In this document: positions 1-6,299 of the stretch, piece after piece
Numbering within the stretch: position 1 is the first letter of the stretch
How the letters are laid out: each line of letters starts with the position of its first letter
Assembly: GCA_027297025.1 (NCBI GenBank)
Contig: JAPUIM010000093.1
Location: 1 to 6,299 of the forward strand
Reading direction: 5' to 3'
Origin: Bacteroidota bacterium
GTDB lineage: Bacteria; Bacteroidota; Bacteroidia; Cytophagales; Cyclobacteriaceae
DNA length: 6,299 nt
The notes under the pieces: model-generated
The model's database searches: none
Seen by the model: the letters and a program-made list of their open reading frames with translations, nothing else
Told to the model about the DNA's origin: nothing
Position numbers and translations under genes: made by a program

Positions 1-530
1 TTGAAATTTCTGAGGGTATCAGTGTGACTGTCTCTGATCAAGTAGTTACGGTCAAAGGGCCAAAAGGAGAGTTGAGTCAGAAAATTGATAAGGACATAAA
101 AGTAAAGTTGAAGGATAATCTGGTGTTGGTTGAAAGGCCAACTGATCAAAAACGGCATAAATCCATGCATGGTCTTTACCGCTCCTTGATCAATAATATG
201 GTATTGGGTGTAAGAGAAGGATATACCAAAGAATTGGAGTTGGTTGGAGTGGGGTACAAGGCAACTACCCAGGGAAACATTTTGGAATTGAGTGTAGGAC
301 ATTCACATAATATATTAATGTCCATTCCCCCAGAGTTATCGGTGAAAGCAGAAACTCTAAAAGGGAAAAACCCCAAAATTACTCTTGTGGGTATTGACAA
401 ACAATTAATCGGACAAGTTGCTGCAAAAATTAAATCGTTAAGAAAAGTGGAACCTTATAAGGGTAAGGGTATTCGATATGTCGGAGAAAGGGTACGTAGA
501 AAAGCGGGTAAAACTGTTGCTGTTAAATAA
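1..530 (+). CDS. rplF: 50S ribosomal protein L6, 5'-truncated by the window edge
   Basis: Large-subunit protein L6 binds 23S rRNA near the factor-binding and sarcin-ricin region. The reading frame is open from base 3 and reads EISEGISVTVSDQ into VTVKGPKGEL, the usual L6 N-terminal strand, so the GTG at 24 is an internal valine and not a start. About 175 residues are visible. Family members normally begin with roughly nine more residues of the MSRIGKKPI type, which lie outside the window. The second L6 domain ends with the family signature EPYKGKGIRYVGERVRRKAG, followed by a basic tail and a TAA stop. It is the first gene of the visible spc segment and lies 12 bases before rplR. Identity is certain from sequence and context; only the true start cannot be seen. 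Confidence 0.97.
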   Translation, partial: EISEGISVTVSDQVVTVKGPKGELSQKIDKDIKVKLKDNLVLVERPTDQKRHKSMHGLYRSLINNMVLGVREGYTKELELVGVGYKATTQGNILELSVGHSHNILMSIPPELSVKAETLKGKNPKITLVGIDKQLIGQVAAKIKSLRKVEPYKGKGIRYVGERVRRKAGKTVAVK

Positions 531-542
531 AAGCAATTTGTC

Positions 543-890
543 ATGGCTATTCAGAAATACGAAAGGCGATTAAAGATTAGGAAAGGTATCCGAAAAAAGG
601 TAAAGGGTACCGCTCAGAGGCCCAGATTGTCTGTTTTTAGAAGTAATCGAGGTATTTATGCCCAAATCATCAATGATGAAGAGGGCCATACGTTAATTTC
701 TGCGTCTTCTCCGGAAATTGGTGCTAAGAACCTCGATATCGAAATATCCAAAAATGTGGGTAAAAAACTTGCTGAAAAAGCAACAGCAAAAGGTATTGAA
801 AGAGTAGTTTTTGACCGGGGAGGCTATATATATCATGGAAAAGTAAAAGCTTTGGCAGAAGGTGCCAAAGAAGGAGGATTAAAATTCTAA
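543..890 (+). CDS. rplR: 50S ribosomal protein L18
   Basis: L18 binds 5S rRNA and helps seat it in the central protuberance of the large subunit. The 115-residue product has the usual length. A basic N-terminal stretch (residues 4-27, rich in Arg and Lys) precedes the family core [20 protein letters not shown] at residues 26-45, and the protein ends in GGLKF, close to the usual L18 terminus. The ATG at 543 is chosen because [17 protein letters not shown] matches the family N-terminus. Its upstream bases (AATTTGTC) hold no Shine-Dalgarno sequence. It lies between rplF and rpsE, as in most bacterial spc clusters, and ends 4 bases before rpsE. Nothing looks broken or unusual. Confidence 0.97.
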   Translation: MAIQKYERRLKIRKGIRKKVKGTAQRPRLSVFRSNRGIYAQIINDEEGHTLISASSPEIGAKNLDIEISKNVGKKLAEKATAKGIERVVFDRGGYIYHGKVKALAEGAKEGGLKF

Positions 891-894
891 TAAT

Positions 895-1413
895 ATGTCT
901 CAAGTAAATATAAAATCTGTCAAAGCCAGCGAGATCGACCTACATGAAAAAGTAGTGACCATCAAAAGAGTGGCAAAAGTTGTTAAGGGAGGTAGACGGT
1001 TTAGTTTTTCTGCTGTGGTTGTTGTAGGCGACGGCAATGGTGTTGTTGGGTATGGGTTGGGCAAAGCTAACGAAGTCACCGACGCTATCACTAAGGGTAT
1101 TGATGATGCTAAAAAGAATCTTGTGAAGGTACCGGTATTAAATGGAACAGTACCTCATGAGGTTATCGGTAAATATGGTGGAGGGTTGATCTTATTAAAA
1201 CCTGCGGCACCAGGTACAGGAATAATTGCCGGTGGTGCCATGCGTGCAGTATTGGAGAGTGCTGGAGTACATAACGTTTTGGCCAAGTCCAAGGGTTCTT
1301 CAAATCCTCATAACCTGGTGAAAGCTACTTTCAATGCACTTTTGAAATTGAGGGATCCTTATACGGTGGCCCAACAAAGGGGTATATCATTATCAGAAGT
1401 TTTTAATGGTTAG
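895..1413 (+). CDS. rpsE: 30S ribosomal protein S5
   Basis: S5 sits at the back of the small subunit near the mRNA entry channel and takes part in decoding accuracy. The 172-residue product has the double-stranded-RNA-binding-like N-terminal domain with [20 protein letters not shown] at residues 30-49. The Lys-Gly-Gly-Arg loop is where spectinomycin-resistance changes fall in other bacteria; here it has the unaltered consensus form. The C-terminal domain includes [21 protein letters not shown] and [14 protein letters not shown], both typical. The ATG at 895 follows the rplR stop by 4 bases, which suggests translational coupling. A possible alternative start for the next gene overlaps its last bases. 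The protein is intact. Confidence 0.98.
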   Translation: MSQVNIKSVKASEIDLHEKVVTIKRVAKVVKGGRRFSFSAVVVVGDGNGVVGYGLGKANEVTDAITKGIDDAKKNLVKVPVLNGTVPHEVIGKYGGGLILLKPAAPGTGIIAGGAMRAVLESAGVHNVLAKSKGSSNPHNLVKATFNALLKLRDPYTVAQQRGISLSEVFNG

Positions 1414-1417
1414 GAAA

Positions 1418-1597
1418 ATGGCGAAGGTTAGAATTACTCAAACACGAAGCACTAAATCGCGACCCAGGAAACAAAAGTTGACTATAAAGGCCTTGAAATT
1501 GGGAAGGATAAATAAAAGTGTAGAAGTAGAAAAAACCCCGCAAATTGAAGGGATGATAAATAAAGTAAGTCATTTGGTAACCGTAACTGAAATATAG
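1418..1597 (+). CDS. rpmD: 50S ribosomal protein L30
   Basis: L30 is a small large-subunit protein of the bacterial short type. From the ATG at 1418 the product is 59 residues, MAKVRITQTRSTKSRPRKQK at the start and GMINKVSHLVTVTEI at the end, matching the family in length and at both termini. An in-frame ATG at 1406 would add MVRK and overlap rpsE by 8 bases. I prefer 1418 because L30 proteins usually begin with MAK plus the first beta strand (KVRITQ), and because 1418 leaves a 4-base gap after rpsE. The AGGA at 1412-1415 is too close to 1418 to be a standard ribosome binding site. L30 is absent from some bacterial lineages; here it is present and intact. It is followed by rplO after 2 bases. 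Confidence 0.94.
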   Translation: MAKVRITQTRSTKSRPRKQKLTIKALKLGRINKSVEVEKTPQIEGMINKVSHLVTVTEI

Positions 1598-1599
1598 CA

Positions 1600-2052
1600 A
1601 TGCGTTTACATACTTTAAAACCTGCAAAAGGTTCGGTAAGAAAAAATAAGCGAATTGGCAGGGGCCAAGGATCAGGTAGAGGAGGCACCTCAACCAAAGG
1701 CCATAATGGAGCCCAGTCAAGGTCAGGATATTCCAAACAACTGGGCTTCGAAGGTGGTCAGATGCCCCTGCAAAGAAGAGTACCAAAGTTTGGATTTACC
1801 AGTCCAAACCGGATTGAGGTAAAGCCCGTAAATCTTGATCGATTGCAAATATTATTGGATAACCATAAGACCAAAACCATAAATCCCGATTTTCTAATTG
1901 AAAAAGGAGTGATCAAGAAAAAGGATATAGTGAAAATATTAGGTGAAGGGGAGTTAAAAACCAAAGTCGATATAACTGCACATGCATTTTCCAAAACAGC
2001 CGTTGAAGCCATTGAAAAGTTAGGTGGGAAAGTTACCACCATTGTTATATGA
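1600..2052 (+). CDS. rplO: 50S ribosomal protein L15
   Basis: L15 is a late-assembly large-subunit protein that contacts many 23S rRNA domains through a long, flexible N-terminal arm. The 150-residue product has that arm, with the glycine- and arginine-rich family stretch RIGRGQGSGRGGTSTKGHNG at residues 18-37, followed by RSGYSKQLGFEGGQMPLQRR (residues 41-60) and VPKFGF, then a globular C-terminal domain ending in GGKVTTIVI. In the family motif the lysine of the common GxKG form is asparagine here (GHNG, residues 34-37). The start at 1600 comes 2 bases after the rpmD stop and gives the expected MRLHTLKPAKGSVRK opening. The stop overlaps the secY start by 4 bases. Confidence 0.97.
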   Translation: MRLHTLKPAKGSVRKNKRIGRGQGSGRGGTSTKGHNGAQSRSGYSKQLGFEGGQMPLQRRVPKFGFTSPNRIEVKPVNLDRLQILLDNHKTKTINPDFLIEKGVIKKKDIVKILGEGELKTKVDITAHAFSKTAVEAIEKLGGKVTTIVI

Positions 2053-3362
2053 GGAAATTTTTTGAGACCATAAGGAACATATTTTCCATTGAGGATCTAA
2101 GGATCAGAATAATCAACACCTTGGGTTTTTTGGTGATTTTTCGATTGGGCTCATTTGTGGTTTTACCCGGGGTGGATCCCTCTAAGCTCAGTGAGGATCA
2201 ACCTGGTATATTCGGATTATTAGATACCTTTTTGGGGGGAGCATTTAGCAATGCTTCCATATTTGGTCTGGGCATTATGCCCTACATATCCGCGTCAATT
2301 ATTTTGCAGCTACTCACAGTAGCTGTTCCTTATTTCCAAAAATTACAAAAAGAAGGAGATTCCGGGAGGAAGAAAATCAGCCAAATTACCCGGGTCCTTA
2401 CTATAGCCATCACTTTGTCACAGGGTACCGCCTATGTAACGGCTACAATTCCAGCCGAGGCTGTTTTAGTGGATCGTACGTTTTTTACATTTTCTTCTAT
2501 CATAATTTTAACCGCAGGAACCATTTTCTGCATGTGGTTAGGGGAGAAAATTACCGATAAGGGAATAGGAAATGGAATTTCTATGTTGATCATGATTGGG
2601 ATTATTTCGAGATTCCCGGGAGCCATTGTGGCGGAAGGGTTGTCCAAAGGTCTGGAAGGGGCTCTATTATTTGTACTTGAAATTGTGGCTCTGTTCTTTG
2701 TGGTAATGGGGGTAGTGATGCTTACTCAGGCGGTTCGCCGTATACCCGTACAATATGCAAAACAAGTAATTGGTAATAAGGTATACGGGGGACAAAGACA
2801 ATATATTCCTCTGAGGGTCAATTCCGCTGGTGTAATGCCAATAATTTTCGCCCAATCATTAATGTTTTTGCCAGCAATGTTAGCTGGATTATGGGCTGAT
2901 TCCAGCGATCTCGCTGCCTCAATTGGTCAAACATTTAGCGATTTTACTTCATGGCAATACACCTTGTTGTTTGCAATATTGATCATCTTATTTACTTTTT
3001 TCTATACTGCAATTACGGTTAATCCCAACCAGATTGCTGATGACATGAAAAGAAATGGGGGTTTCATTCCTGGAATAAAACCAGGAAGACAAACTTCTGA
3101 ATTTATTGATACGGTATTAACCAGAATTACCTTGCCCGGTTCTATGGCATTAGCGTTGGTTGCTGTACTTCCTGCTTTTGCCAATATTGTCGGGGTAGGA
3201 AATCAGTTTTCCGCATTTTATGGAGGAACCTCATTATTGATTATGGTGGGTGTAATTCTGGATACCTTGCAACAGATTGAAGGTTATTTATTAATGCGTC
3301 ATTATGAAGGAATGATGAAATCTGGCAGGGTGAAAGGTCGTTCTCAAGCAGTAGTAGCTTGA
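2049..3362 (+). CDS. secY: Preprotein translocase channel subunit SecY
   Basis: SecY forms the inner-membrane pore of the Sec translocon with SecE and SecG, exporting unfolded preproteins driven by SecA and inserting membrane proteins from the ribosome. The 437-residue product has the usual length and ten hydrophobic segments, at roughly residues 22-40, 71-92, 115-135, 147-166, 174-192, 203-226, 259-280, 304-323, 360-380 and 391-409. The plug region is about 53-70, and TM2 carries LGIMPYISASIILQLL. The TM4-TM5 loop has EKITDKGIGNGISML, and the loop after TM8 has GGFIPGIKPGRQT, with Lys344 where many homologues have Arg (GIRPG). The C-terminus has the conserved EGYLLMRHYEGMMKSG and then a short tail. 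The start overlaps the rplO stop (ATGA), which favours reinitiation coupling. Location inside an spc cluster is standard. Confidence 0.98.
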   Translation: MRKFFETIRNIFSIEDLRIRIINTLGFLVIFRLGSFVVLPGVDPSKLSEDQPGIFGLLDTFLGGAFSNASIFGLGIMPYISASIILQLLTVAVPYFQKLQKEGDSGRKKISQITRVLTIAITLSQGTAYVTATIPAEAVLVDRTFFTFSSIIILTAGTIFCMWLGEKITDKGIGNGISMLIMIGIISRFPGAIVAEGLSKGLEGALLFVLEIVALFFVVMGVVMLTQAVRRIPVQYAKQVIGNKVYGGQRQYIPLRVNSAGVMPIIFAQSLMFLPAMLAGLWADSSDLAASIGQTFSDFTSWQYTLLFAILIILFTFFYTAITVNPNQIADDMKRNGGFIPGIKPGRQTSEFIDTVLTRITLPGSMALALVAVLPAFANIVGVGNQFSAFYGGTSLLIMVGVILDTLQQIEGYLLMRHYEGMMKSGRVKGRSQAVVA

Positions 3363-3376
3363 AAGATTTGATGGGA

Positions 3377-4150
3377 ATGATCTATTATAAAACTGATGAT
3401 GAGATAAATCTTATAAAAGAAAGTGCGGAGATATTAAGTAGGGCCCATGGCGAAGTTGCCAAAAGGATTGAAGTAGGAGTGAAGACCAAAACACTTGATA
3501 AGATCGCCGAGGAATATATAAAAAAACATAAGGGTAGCCCATCTTTTAAAGGATATAATGGGTTCCCGTTTGCGCTTTGTATATCAGTCAATGAAAATGT
3601 AGTTCATGGCTTTCCCAGCGATTACGAACTGAAGGAGGGAGATATTATCTCTATTGATTGTGGCGTTCTTTTAAACGGTTATCATAGCGACTGCGCTTAC
3701 ACCTATCCTATAGGAGAGGTAGATGATGAAGTGAGACAATTGTTGAAAATTACCAAGGAGTCGCTCTATTTGGCAATAGATCAGGCGTCGGCGGGAAACA
3801 GAACCGGTGATATCGGGTTTAGCGTTCAAAATTATGTTGAACCCTTTGGCTATTCAGTGGTGCGGGAGTTAGTTGGACATGGCATTGGCAAACATTTACA
3901 TGAACCGCCAGAGATACCGAACTATGGGAAACGGGGTAAAGGTACTCAATTGAGGGATGGGCTGGTTATTGCTATCGAACCTATGATAAACTTGGGTAAA
4001 AGAAACATTACTCAGGAGAATGATGGGTGGACCATAAGAACGGTAGATCGTAGGCCATCAGCTCATTTTGAGCACACGGTGGCAGTTAGAAAAGGACTGA
4101 CGGAAATATTGACCACTCATAAGTATATAGAGGAAGCATTTAATAATTGA
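3377..4150 (+). CDS. map: Methionine aminopeptidase, type I
   Basis: This metalloenzyme removes the initiator methionine from new proteins whose second residue is small, acting in the cytosol near the ribosome exit. With the start at 3377 it has 257 residues. All five metal ligands of type I enzymes are present: Asp94 (SIDCG), Asp105 (HSDCAY), His168 ([12 protein letters not shown]), Glu201 (IAIEPM) and Glu232 (HFEHTV). Their spacing equals that of E. coli Asp97, Asp108, His171, Glu204 and Glu235. His77 in VVHGFP corresponds to substrate-binding His79. There is no N-terminal zinc-finger extension. The start is uncertain: 3377 gives [10 protein letters not shown], as in related proteins, while ATG 3371 or TTG 3359 (overlapping the secY stop) would add 2 or 6 residues. 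A place between secY and infA is common in Bacteroidota and Gram-positive bacteria. Confidence 0.96.
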   Translation: MIYYKTDDEINLIKESAEILSRAHGEVAKRIEVGVKTKTLDKIAEEYIKKHKGSPSFKGYNGFPFALCISVNENVVHGFPSDYELKEGDIISIDCGVLLNGYHSDCAYTYPIGEVDDEVRQLLKITKESLYLAIDQASAGNRTGDIGFSVQNYVEPFGYSVVRELVGHGIGKHLHEPPEIPNYGKRGKGTQLRDGLVIAIEPMINLGKRNITQENDGWTIRTVDRRPSAHFEHTVAVRKGLTEILTTHKYIEEAFNN

Positions 4151-4151
4151 T

Positions 4152-4370
4152 ATGGTTAAACAGGCATCTATTGAGCAAGACGGAACAATCACTGAAGCTT
4201 TGTCCAACGCAATGTTTAGGGTTGAATTGGAAAATGGTCATCAGGTTATTGCTCATATTTCTGGAAAAATGAGAATGCATTATATCAAAATATTACCTGG
4301 AGATAAGGTAAAACTGGAGATGTCTCCTTATGATTTAACCAAGGGAAGAATTGTTTACCGTTATAAATAA
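4152..4370 (+). CDS. infA: Translation initiation factor IF-1
   Basis: IF-1 occupies the ribosomal A site on the 30S subunit during initiation and supports IF-2 and IF-3. The 72-residue product is full length and is a single OB-fold. It contains [20 protein letters not shown], followed by [14 protein letters not shown] and the C-terminal [15 protein letters not shown], all nearly invariant in bacterial IF-1. The start at 4152 lies 1 base after the map stop, so coupled translation with map is likely. There is no Shine-Dalgarno sequence in the preceding TAATAATTGAT. The infA-rpmJ pairing that follows is one of the most conserved neighbour pairs in bacteria. Confidence 0.98.
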   Translation: MVKQASIEQDGTITEALSNAMFRVELENGHQVIAHISGKMRMHYIKILPGDKVKLEMSPYDLTKGRIVYRYK

Positions 4371-4376
4371 ACTGTC

Positions 4377-4493
4377 ATGAAAGTAAGAGCGTCAGTTAAA
4401 AAAAGAAGCAGCGATTGTAAGTTGATAAGGAGAAAGGGAAAGCTGTATGTGATAAACAAAAAGAATCCCAGGTTTAAGCAACGTCAAGGATAA
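4377..4493 (+). CDS. rpmJ: 50S ribosomal protein L36, zinc-ligand-poor form
   Basis: L36 is the smallest large-subunit protein and packs against 23S rRNA. The 38-residue product begins [15 protein letters not shown] and ends NPRFKQRQG, exactly the family length and termini. The classic zinc ribbon uses Cys11, Cys14, Cys27 and His33 (E. coli numbering). Here residue 11 is Ser, 14 is still Cys, 27 is Asn and 33 is Phe, so three of four ligands are gone and zinc binding is not expected. This is the 'C-minus' type known for several ribosomal proteins and common for L36 in Bacteroidota. It lies 6 bases after infA and 23 bases before rpsM. Confidence 0.97.
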   Translation: MKVRASVKKRSSDCKLIRRKGKLYVINKKNPRFKQRQG

Positions 4494-4516
4494 CCTTGCA
4501 TAAAATTTAAAATAAC
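4494..4516 (+). promoter_or_regulatory. A-rich translation start region of rpsM
   Basis: The 23-base spacer before rpsM has no Shine-Dalgarno sequence but reads ATAAAATTTAAAATAAC immediately before the ATG. That puts adenine at -3, -6, and -12 to -15. A-rich leaders with adenines near these positions are the known translation-enhancing pattern of highly expressed Bacteroidota genes. The match is seen directly; its effect here is inferred. The spacer is too short to hold an alpha-operon pseudoknot like the one S4 binds in E. coli. Confidence 0.5.
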
Positions 4517-4894
4517 ATGGCTAGAATTTCAGGTGTTGATATTCCGGATAACAAACGAGGTGAGATAAGTCTTACCTATATCTACGGTATAGGCCGTAGA
4601 TCCGCACAAATGATCTTGACCAAAGCTGGTGTTGATTGGAATAAAAAAGTAGGTGATTGGTCAGATGATGAGTCCAATGCAATTAGGAATGTGATCAGCG
4701 AAGAACTTAAAGTGGAAGGTGTATTGAAATCAGAAGTGCAGCTTAGCATAAAAAGATTACTGGATATAGGCTGTTACCGTGGATTAAGACATAGGAAAGG
4801 GTTGCCGGTTCGAGGTCAGAGAACTAAGAATAACGCTAGAACTAGAAAAGGAAAACGTAAAACTGTAGCTAACAAAAAGACAGCACTCAAGTAG
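4517..4894 (+). CDS. rpsM: 30S ribosomal protein S13
   Basis: S13 lies in the head of the small subunit and forms intersubunit bridges with 23S rRNA and L5; its tail reaches towards the P-site tRNA. The 125-residue product opens with [20 protein letters not shown] and carries the helix-two-turn-helix motif [10 protein letters not shown] at residues 21-30. The conserved [18 protein letters not shown] block is followed by a lysine- and arginine-rich tail ending NKKTALK. The length is typical. The start at 4517 is the only ATG that yields the conserved N-terminus, and it has an A-rich leader. The gene begins the alpha part of the cluster, ahead of rpsK after a 43-base spacer. Confidence 0.98.
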   Translation: MARISGVDIPDNKRGEISLTYIYGIGRRSAQMILTKAGVDWNKKVGDWSDDESNAIRNVISEELKVEGVLKSEVQLSIKRLLDIGCYRGLRHRKGLPVRGQRTKNNARTRKGKRKTVANKKTALK

Positions 4895-4937
4895 TTGACC
4901 TTTTTTTAAAGTGATCTTAAAACAAGTAGAATAAATT

Positions 4938-5330
4938 ATGGCGCAAAAGAGAAAAGATAAAGCAAAGAAACGAGTTGTCATAGTAGAGGCAATTGGCCAG
5001 GCGCATATTAGAGCCTCCTTTAATAATATCATCATCTCCATGACCAACACCTCTGGCCAAGTTATATCATGGGCTTCTGCTGGGAAAATGGGCTTTAAAG
5101 GGTCAAAAAAGAACACCCCATATGCTGCACAACAAGCGGCATCTGATTGTGCTCAAAAGGCTTACGATCTAGGGCTTAGAAAAGTGGAAGTTTTTGTAAA
5201 GGGACCGGGTGCCGGACGGGAATCAGCTATTAGAACTATTCAGAATATTGGCATTGAGGTTGCTGCAATTAGAGATGTTACCCCTCTGCCACACAATGGA
5301 TGCCGTCCTCCTAAACGCAGAAGAGTATAA
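4938..5330 (+). CDS. rpsK: 30S ribosomal protein S11
   Basis: S11 sits on the small-subunit platform near the mRNA exit site and the E-site region. The 130-residue product has the family core [20 protein letters not shown] (residues 23-42) and [20 protein letters not shown], then [15 protein letters not shown], and it ends [18 protein letters not shown]. The Asn120-Gly121 step matches the Asn-Gly of E. coli S11 that is converted to isoaspartate. The length is usual and the N-terminus ([14 protein letters not shown]) is a typical basic extension. Translation starts at 4938 without a Shine-Dalgarno sequence. The gene stands between rpsM and rpsD, as expected for an alpha cluster. Confidence 0.98.
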   Translation: MAQKRKDKAKKRVVIVEAIGQAHIRASFNNIIISMTNTSGQVISWASAGKMGFKGSKKNTPYAAQQAASDCAQKAYDLGLRKVEVFVKGPGAGRESAIRTIQNIGIEVAAIRDVTPLPHNGCRPPKRRRV

Positions 5331-5362
5331 TTGATCCATAGATATAAACACATAAAAAAGTA

Positions 5363-5968
5363 ATGGCAAGATATACAGGTCCTAAAACAAAAATTTCAAG
5401 GCGATTTGGAGAACCTATTTTTGGCTATAGCAAGGCGTTACAGAAAAAGGCTTATCCTCCAGGACACCATGGCAGAGGAAGACGGAGAAAACAATCTGAA
5501 TATGCCGTACAGCTCATGGAAAAGCAAAAGGCGAAATATATCTATGGTGTTTTGGAAAGACAATTTGCCAATCTATTCCATAAAGCTAGTAGGAAACACG
5601 GGATCACCGGTGAAATTTTGCTTCAAATGCTTGAATCCAGGTTGGACAATACCGTTTACCGACTGGGTATTGCTCCTACCAGAAGAGCAGCAAGACAATT
5701 GGTATCGCATCAACATATAACCGTTAATGATAGAGTGGTCAATATTCCTTCATTTTCTTTACGCAATGGAGATTTGATAGGTATTAGGGAAAAATCAAAA
5801 TCTTTGGAAGCGATAACCAATAGTTTAGCGGAAAGGGCTATTAAAAAGTTCTCTTGGCTGGAATGGGATGGCAGCGAGTTCGTAGGAAAATATCTGAATC
5901 CTCCCCGGAGGGATGAGATACCAGAAAATATCAAAGAACAATTAATCGTTGAGCTCTATTCTAAATAA
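5363..5968 (+). CDS. rpsD: 30S ribosomal protein S4
   Basis: S4 is a primary binder of 16S rRNA that nucleates 30S assembly and lines the mRNA entry channel. In E. coli it also represses the alpha operon. The 201-residue product begins [20 protein letters not shown], has a basic linker with [20 protein letters not shown] (residues 32-51), and carries the S4 RNA-binding domain at about residues 91-150, including [13 protein letters not shown] and [14 protein letters not shown]. It contains no cysteine, so it is the zinc-free type. The start at 5363 is preceded by AAAAAAGTA and no Shine-Dalgarno sequence. The neighbours are rpsK and rpoA. No E. coli-like S4 target leader is visible in the spacers. 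Confidence 0.98.
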   Translation: MARYTGPKTKISRRFGEPIFGYSKALQKKAYPPGHHGRGRRRKQSEYAVQLMEKQKAKYIYGVLERQFANLFHKASRKHGITGEILLQMLESRLDNTVYRLGIAPTRRAARQLVSHQHITVNDRVVNIPSFSLRNGDLIGIREKSKSLEAITNSLAERAIKKFSWLEWDGSEFVGKYLNPPRRDEIPENIKEQLIVELYSK

Positions 5969-6016
5969 GAAAACTTGTTGGCTCAAAAATATACAATTTA
6001 AAATCATAATAAGGAC

Positions 6017-6299
6017 ATGTCAATATTAGCATTTCAAATGCCGGAAAAGGTGGTAATGGAAAAAGCAGATGATTTCCACGGCCTTTTCACATTTAAACCC
6101 TTGGAAAAGGGTTATGGGGTCACCATAGGTAATGGATTGAGGAGGATCTTATTATCCTCTTTAGAGGGATATGCCATCACCGGAATTAAGGTACCAGGAG
6201 TTTTACATGAATTTTCCACTATAAAAGGAGTTGTTGAAGATGTTTCCGAGATGATCCTCAACTTCAAAATGGTGCGTTTTAATAAAATCTCTGATATGG
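6017..6299 (+). CDS. rpoA: RNA polymerase alpha subunit, 3'-truncated by the window edge
   Basis: Alpha dimerises to start RNA polymerase assembly and carries a C-terminal domain that contacts upstream promoter DNA and activators. Only the first 94 codons of the N-terminal domain are in the window. They open with [20 protein letters not shown], the usual Bacteroidota style. The dimerisation and beta-contact helix [20 protein letters not shown] is at residues 38-57, with Arg43 matching E. coli Arg45, and [16 protein letters not shown] follows at 61-76. The frame is open to the last base. The start at 6017 is preceded by AAGGAC, which is too close to the ATG for a normal Shine-Dalgarno spacing. 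A 48-base AT-rich spacer separates it from rpsD; rplQ would be expected downstream but is outside the window. Confidence 0.97.
   Translation, partial: MSILAFQMPEKVVMEKADDFHGLFTFKPLEKGYGVTIGNGLRRILLSSLEGYAITGIKVPGVLHEFSTIKGVVEDVSEMILNFKMVRFNKISDM

Noticed and set aside
24..26. GTG as the start codon of rplF
   Set aside because: The frame is open upstream to the window edge and encodes the conserved L6 N-terminal sequence, so this GTG is an internal valine.
871..877. AAGGAGG as a Shine-Dalgarno sequence for rpsE
   Set aside because: It encodes the conserved L18 tail (Lys-Glu-Gly-Gly) and ends 17 bases before the rpsE ATG, too far for normal use. It is most likely chance.
1403..1786. A 127-codon open frame on the minus strand across rpmD and rplO
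   Set aside because: It is antisense to two certain genes, its translation looks like no known family, and its length follows from the codon use of the plus-strand genes.
4901..4920. Seven-T run and imperfect TTAA...TTAA inverted repeat as an intrinsic terminator after rpsM
   Set aside because: No GC-rich stem precedes the T run, the repeat pairs only four A-T base pairs, and termination here would cut off rpsK, rpsD and rpoA.
4895..4923. TTGACC, 17-base gap, TAAAAC as a sigma-70-like promoter before rpsK
   Set aside because: The -10 box is poor, and Bacteroidota housekeeping promoters use a different consensus (TAnnTTTG with an upstream TTG). No such match is present.
4784..5116. A 110-codon minus-strand open frame spanning the rpsM-rpsK junction
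   Set aside because: It is antisense to the conserved ends of two ribosomal-protein genes. The Phe- and Ser-rich translation is what lysine-rich coding sequence gives on the other strand.
5406..5720. A 104-codon forward open frame inside rpsD
   Set aside because: It is an out-of-frame shadow of a fully intact S4 gene, with no family-like motifs and no start signal of its own.
5974..6000. Possible Bacteroidota promoter (TTG ... TACAATTTA) before rpoA
   Set aside because: The TTG to -7 spacing is about 11-14 bases where 19-23 is expected, and the -7 box mismatches the TTTG part.
1..6299. A previously undescribed system, inserted cargo or mobile element
   Set aside because: All genes belong to universal families in a standard order, gaps never exceed 48 bases, and there are no repeats, foreign-looking genes or breaks in the cluster.

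Overview
The window is a continuous, all-forward run of thirteen housekeeping genes, the downstream part of the spc ribosomal-protein cluster joined to the alpha cluster: rplF (5' end missing)-rplR-rpsE-rpmD-rplO-secY-map-infA-rpmJ-rpsM-rpsK-rpsD-rpoA (3' end missing). Every protein was identified by reading its translation against remembered family sequences; no search was run.

The source looks like a member of the Bacteroidota, possibly the Cytophagia (that finer placement is a guess). The reasons are the gene order with map directly between secY and infA and no adk, AT-rich starts that almost all lack a usable Shine-Dalgarno sequence, a cysteine-poor L36 and a cysteine-free S4, and the style of the L30, SecY and RpoA sequences. 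It is a bacterial chromosome core region, with no sign of mobile DNA.

Layout. Positions 1-2052 carry five ribosomal-protein genes (L6, L18, S5, L30, L15) separated by 2-12 bases. Positions 2049-4150 carry the membrane channel SecY, which overlaps rplO by ATGA, and methionine aminopeptidase. Positions 4152-4493 carry IF-1 and L36, packed within 1-6 bases. From 4494 onward the spacing loosens to 23-48 bases between rpsM, rpsK, rpsD and rpoA. There is no gap above 48 bases, so there is no unexplained non-coding stretch, and I see no terminator, convincing promoter, RNA gene, repeat, insertion sequence or CRISPR array.

The genes work together as a growth-linked unit: small- and large-subunit ribosomal proteins, an initiation factor, the enzyme that trims initiator methionine from new chains, the channel that exports new chains, and the RNA polymerase alpha subunit. 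I found no previously undescribed system here. The points worth a second look are modest: loss of zinc ligands in L36, start-site choices for map and rpmD, lack of Shine-Dalgarno signals, and the change in gene spacing.
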